From the NCBI RefSeq assembly GCF_030812215.1, contig NZ_JAUSSG010000002.1, positions 576,507-640,506 of the forward strand: 64,000 bases of DNA. The letters are read 5' to 3'. Every line of letters starts with the position of its first letter. The stretch's first letter is position 1. The translations under genes were made by a program, and so were the position numbers. The notes under the pieces are model-generated. The model was not told where the DNA came from. It did no database searches and saw only the letters and a program-made list of their open reading frames with translations. Positions 63,769 through 64,000 of this stretch are shown here, piece after piece. This DNA comes from Variovorax boronicumulans (GTDB taxonomy: Bacteria > Pseudomonadota > Gammaproteobacteria > Burkholderiales > Burkholderiaceae_C).

Positions 63769-64000
63769 CGCTTGTTCCCCTGCGAGGGGCGGAGGCCGGG
63801 TCTCGCCCCGGCGGGCGACTTACTTTCTTTTGCTTCGCCAAAAGAACGTAAGCAAAGAAAAGGCGACCCCACTGTCTGCGACCCCTGCGCTTCGCTACGG
63901 GGCAACCTGCGGTGCTCGCGTTTCGCGGGGTCTCGCCCAAACTCGCTTCGCTCAAACAAGGGCGAGCCCTGATCCGCGAAACGCTGCGCTCCTCGGCGCA
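63769..64000. repeat. Multi-copy repeat-like segment with strong stem-loop
   Basis: No gene. CTTACTTTCTTTTG (63819-63832) pairs with CAAAAGAACGTAAG (63839-63852) over a 6-base loop, one mismatch in 14. The downstream sequence (AAGGCGACCCC, then GGGGCAACCTGCGGTGCTCGC) is of the kind repeated many times in Burkholderiales genomes. It separates the pump gene from genes beyond the window and may affect transcript processing. Confidence 0.55.

Overview
The window is GC-rich (about two thirds G+C by eye), densely coded betaproteobacterial chromosome. Gene content (TrmJ/SuhB divergent pair, Bug-type solute receptors, DUF4148, Anbu peptidase, class I-type PyrF as an apparent extra copy, palindromic repeats translating to LSLSKxCAGLRQARPERL) points to Burkholderiales, most likely Comamonadaceae and perhaps Variovorax; the genus is an inference. 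No rRNA, tRNA, CRISPR array, transposase or integrase was seen.

Layout. 1-2,540: end of an OmpR-type response regulator, then a convergent operon DUF4148 - DUF305 - YVTN beta-propeller that looks like a periplasmic metal (possibly copper) module. 2,777-3,797: HxlR regulator divergent from an AhpD-like gene, with two inverted repeats between them. 3,863-5,416: a Cys-codon-rich leader peptide, a terminator hairpin and a divergent cysteinyl-tRNA synthetase. 5,429-8,271: heavy-metal P-type ATPase and its MerR-type regulator. 8,349-11,288: divergent PyrF, MFS exporter, CysE. 11,367-16,608: TrmJ divergent from SuhB-FUSC-MscS. 16,685-20,002: AraC - VOC - UvrA-like cassette. 20,014-24,651: SUFU-like protein, DUF1488, two Crp/Fnr regulators, small unknowns, Dps-like protein, MarR regulator. 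24,745-28,112: two Bug receptors and a sulfatase. 28,320-35,801: DUF2946-like protein, TonB receptor and a complete Opp/Nik-type ABC importer, translationally coupled. 35,937-37,073: SLAC1/TehA channel.

37,310-39,743 is a strikingly AT-rich insert of two overlapping genes, an AAA ATPase and an HNH nuclease, resembling a Septu-type (PtuA/PtuB) anti-phage pair. 40,938-42,428 is a PadR regulator and siderophore-interacting ferric reductase (YqjI/YqjH-like) with an operator inside the promoter. 42,474-48,815: CorA, an unknown, an XRE remnant, MutS, Anbu and an alpha/beta hydrolase. 48,834-53,334: MOSC protein, a NarL-type two-component system, UppP. 53,503-58,349: an unknown membrane protein, then an amino-acid-related operon (aminotransferase, periplasmic binding protein, Asp/Glu racemase) divergent from an RpiR regulator with GGAAC/GTTCC sites. 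58,444-63,768: SPW-repeat protein and an RND efflux pump (outer-membrane lipoprotein and MdtC-like pump) whose partners lie beyond the right edge.

The observations I rate highest are the putative cysteine-responsive attenuator ahead of the divergent CysRS, the AT-rich ATPase/HNH defence-like pair, a near-identical 17-bp site in front of both the marR and dps genes, and a palindromic repeat translated inside an outer-membrane lipoprotein.
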